From Sutterella sp. (GTDB lineage Bacteria > Pseudomonadota > Gammaproteobacteria > Burkholderiales > Burkholderiaceae_F), in assembly GCA_019410445.1 (NCBI GenBank), contig DXSO01000055.1, forward strand, positions 1-6,374: a stretch of DNA of 6,374 nt. Direction: 5' to 3'. A program made the position numbers and the translations under genes. The notes beneath the pieces are model-generated. The model did not search any database and was not told where the DNA came from. It was given only the letters and a program-made list of their open reading frames with translations. Positions within the stretch are counted from its first letter, which is position 1, and each line of letters starts with the position of its first letter. Shown one piece after another: positions 6,275 to 6,374 of the stretch.

Positions 6275-6374
6275 TTATTCCCACTCAATAATTTCTTTTC
6301 TCAGGATTGCCCGTCTTTTTTGTTGGGGGAGGAGGCTTGCTTCCAGGTACTTGCCATTGTGCACCTCTTCCGCG
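6275..6374 (-). CDS. C-terminal end of an unidentified gene, cut by window edge
   Basis: The minus-strand frame is open from the window edge to TAA at 6277-6275 and encodes 32 visible residues: AEEVHNGKYLEASLL, then a basic PQQKRRAILRKEI stretch, ending IIEWE. The charged, helix-like, ungapped character and the strong terminator 39 nt downstream argue that this is a real gene end. The other two minus-strand frames over this stretch do not end as convenient to the terminator. I do not recognise the family. The IEWE ending resembles GMP synthase (GuaA) superficially, but the preceding residues do not fit. The rest of the gene lies to the right. Confidence 0.65.
   Translation of the reverse strand, partial: AEEVHNGKYLEASLLPQQKRRAILRKEIIEWE

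Noticed and set aside
6275..6374. Right-edge gene as GMP synthase (guaA)
   Set aside because: Only the last four residues (IEWE) match. The preceding basic stretch does not resemble the GuaA C-terminus.

Overview
The window looks like chromosome of a Gram-negative bacterium, probably a proteobacterium. The left third has two ordinary housekeeping-type genes with roughly 50-58% G+C in the lines I counted. A gut betaproteobacterium of the Sutterella kind would fit, but that guess rests only on base composition and gene style. All recognisable genes lie on the minus strand, so transcription runs right to left.

Layout in plus coordinates. (1) 1-1175: a dicarboxylate/amino acid:cation symporter (SDF/DAACS family), cut by the window edge so that its C-terminus is missing. 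(2) 1176-1295: a short gap with a perfect 11-bp stem-loop. (3) 1296-1751: a complete YbhB/YbcL-type phosphatidylethanolamine-binding (PEBP, Raf-kinase-inhibitor-like) protein. (4) 1752-2062: a gene-free gap that becomes clearly more AT-rich to the right. (5) 2063-5932, open back to 5986: one very large gene of about 1290 codons. (6) 5987-6206: an AT-rich gap (about 34% G+C over 6001-6180) with no convincing gene. (7) 6207-6235: a strong intrinsic terminator. (8) 6275-6374: the last 32 codons of an unidentified gene that runs off the right edge.

The large gene is the main point of interest. Its product appears to have an N-terminal PD-(D/E)xK-like nuclease domain, a middle region arranged like a STAND/P-loop NTPase but without a recognisable Walker A motif, and about 800 residues of alpha-helical, repeat-like sequence. 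This nuclease / NTPase-like / helical sensor plan is that of single-gene anti-phage proteins such as Avs and related STAND nucleases, but I cannot assign it to a named system. It has its own upstream region, behind a strong terminator, and lower G+C than the genes to its left. This is consistent with a self-contained, horizontally acquired defence gene inserted beside core genes. That function is inference; the sequence directly shows only the domain-like motifs, the intact frame and the composition change. The transporter and PEBP genes show no sign of working with it.
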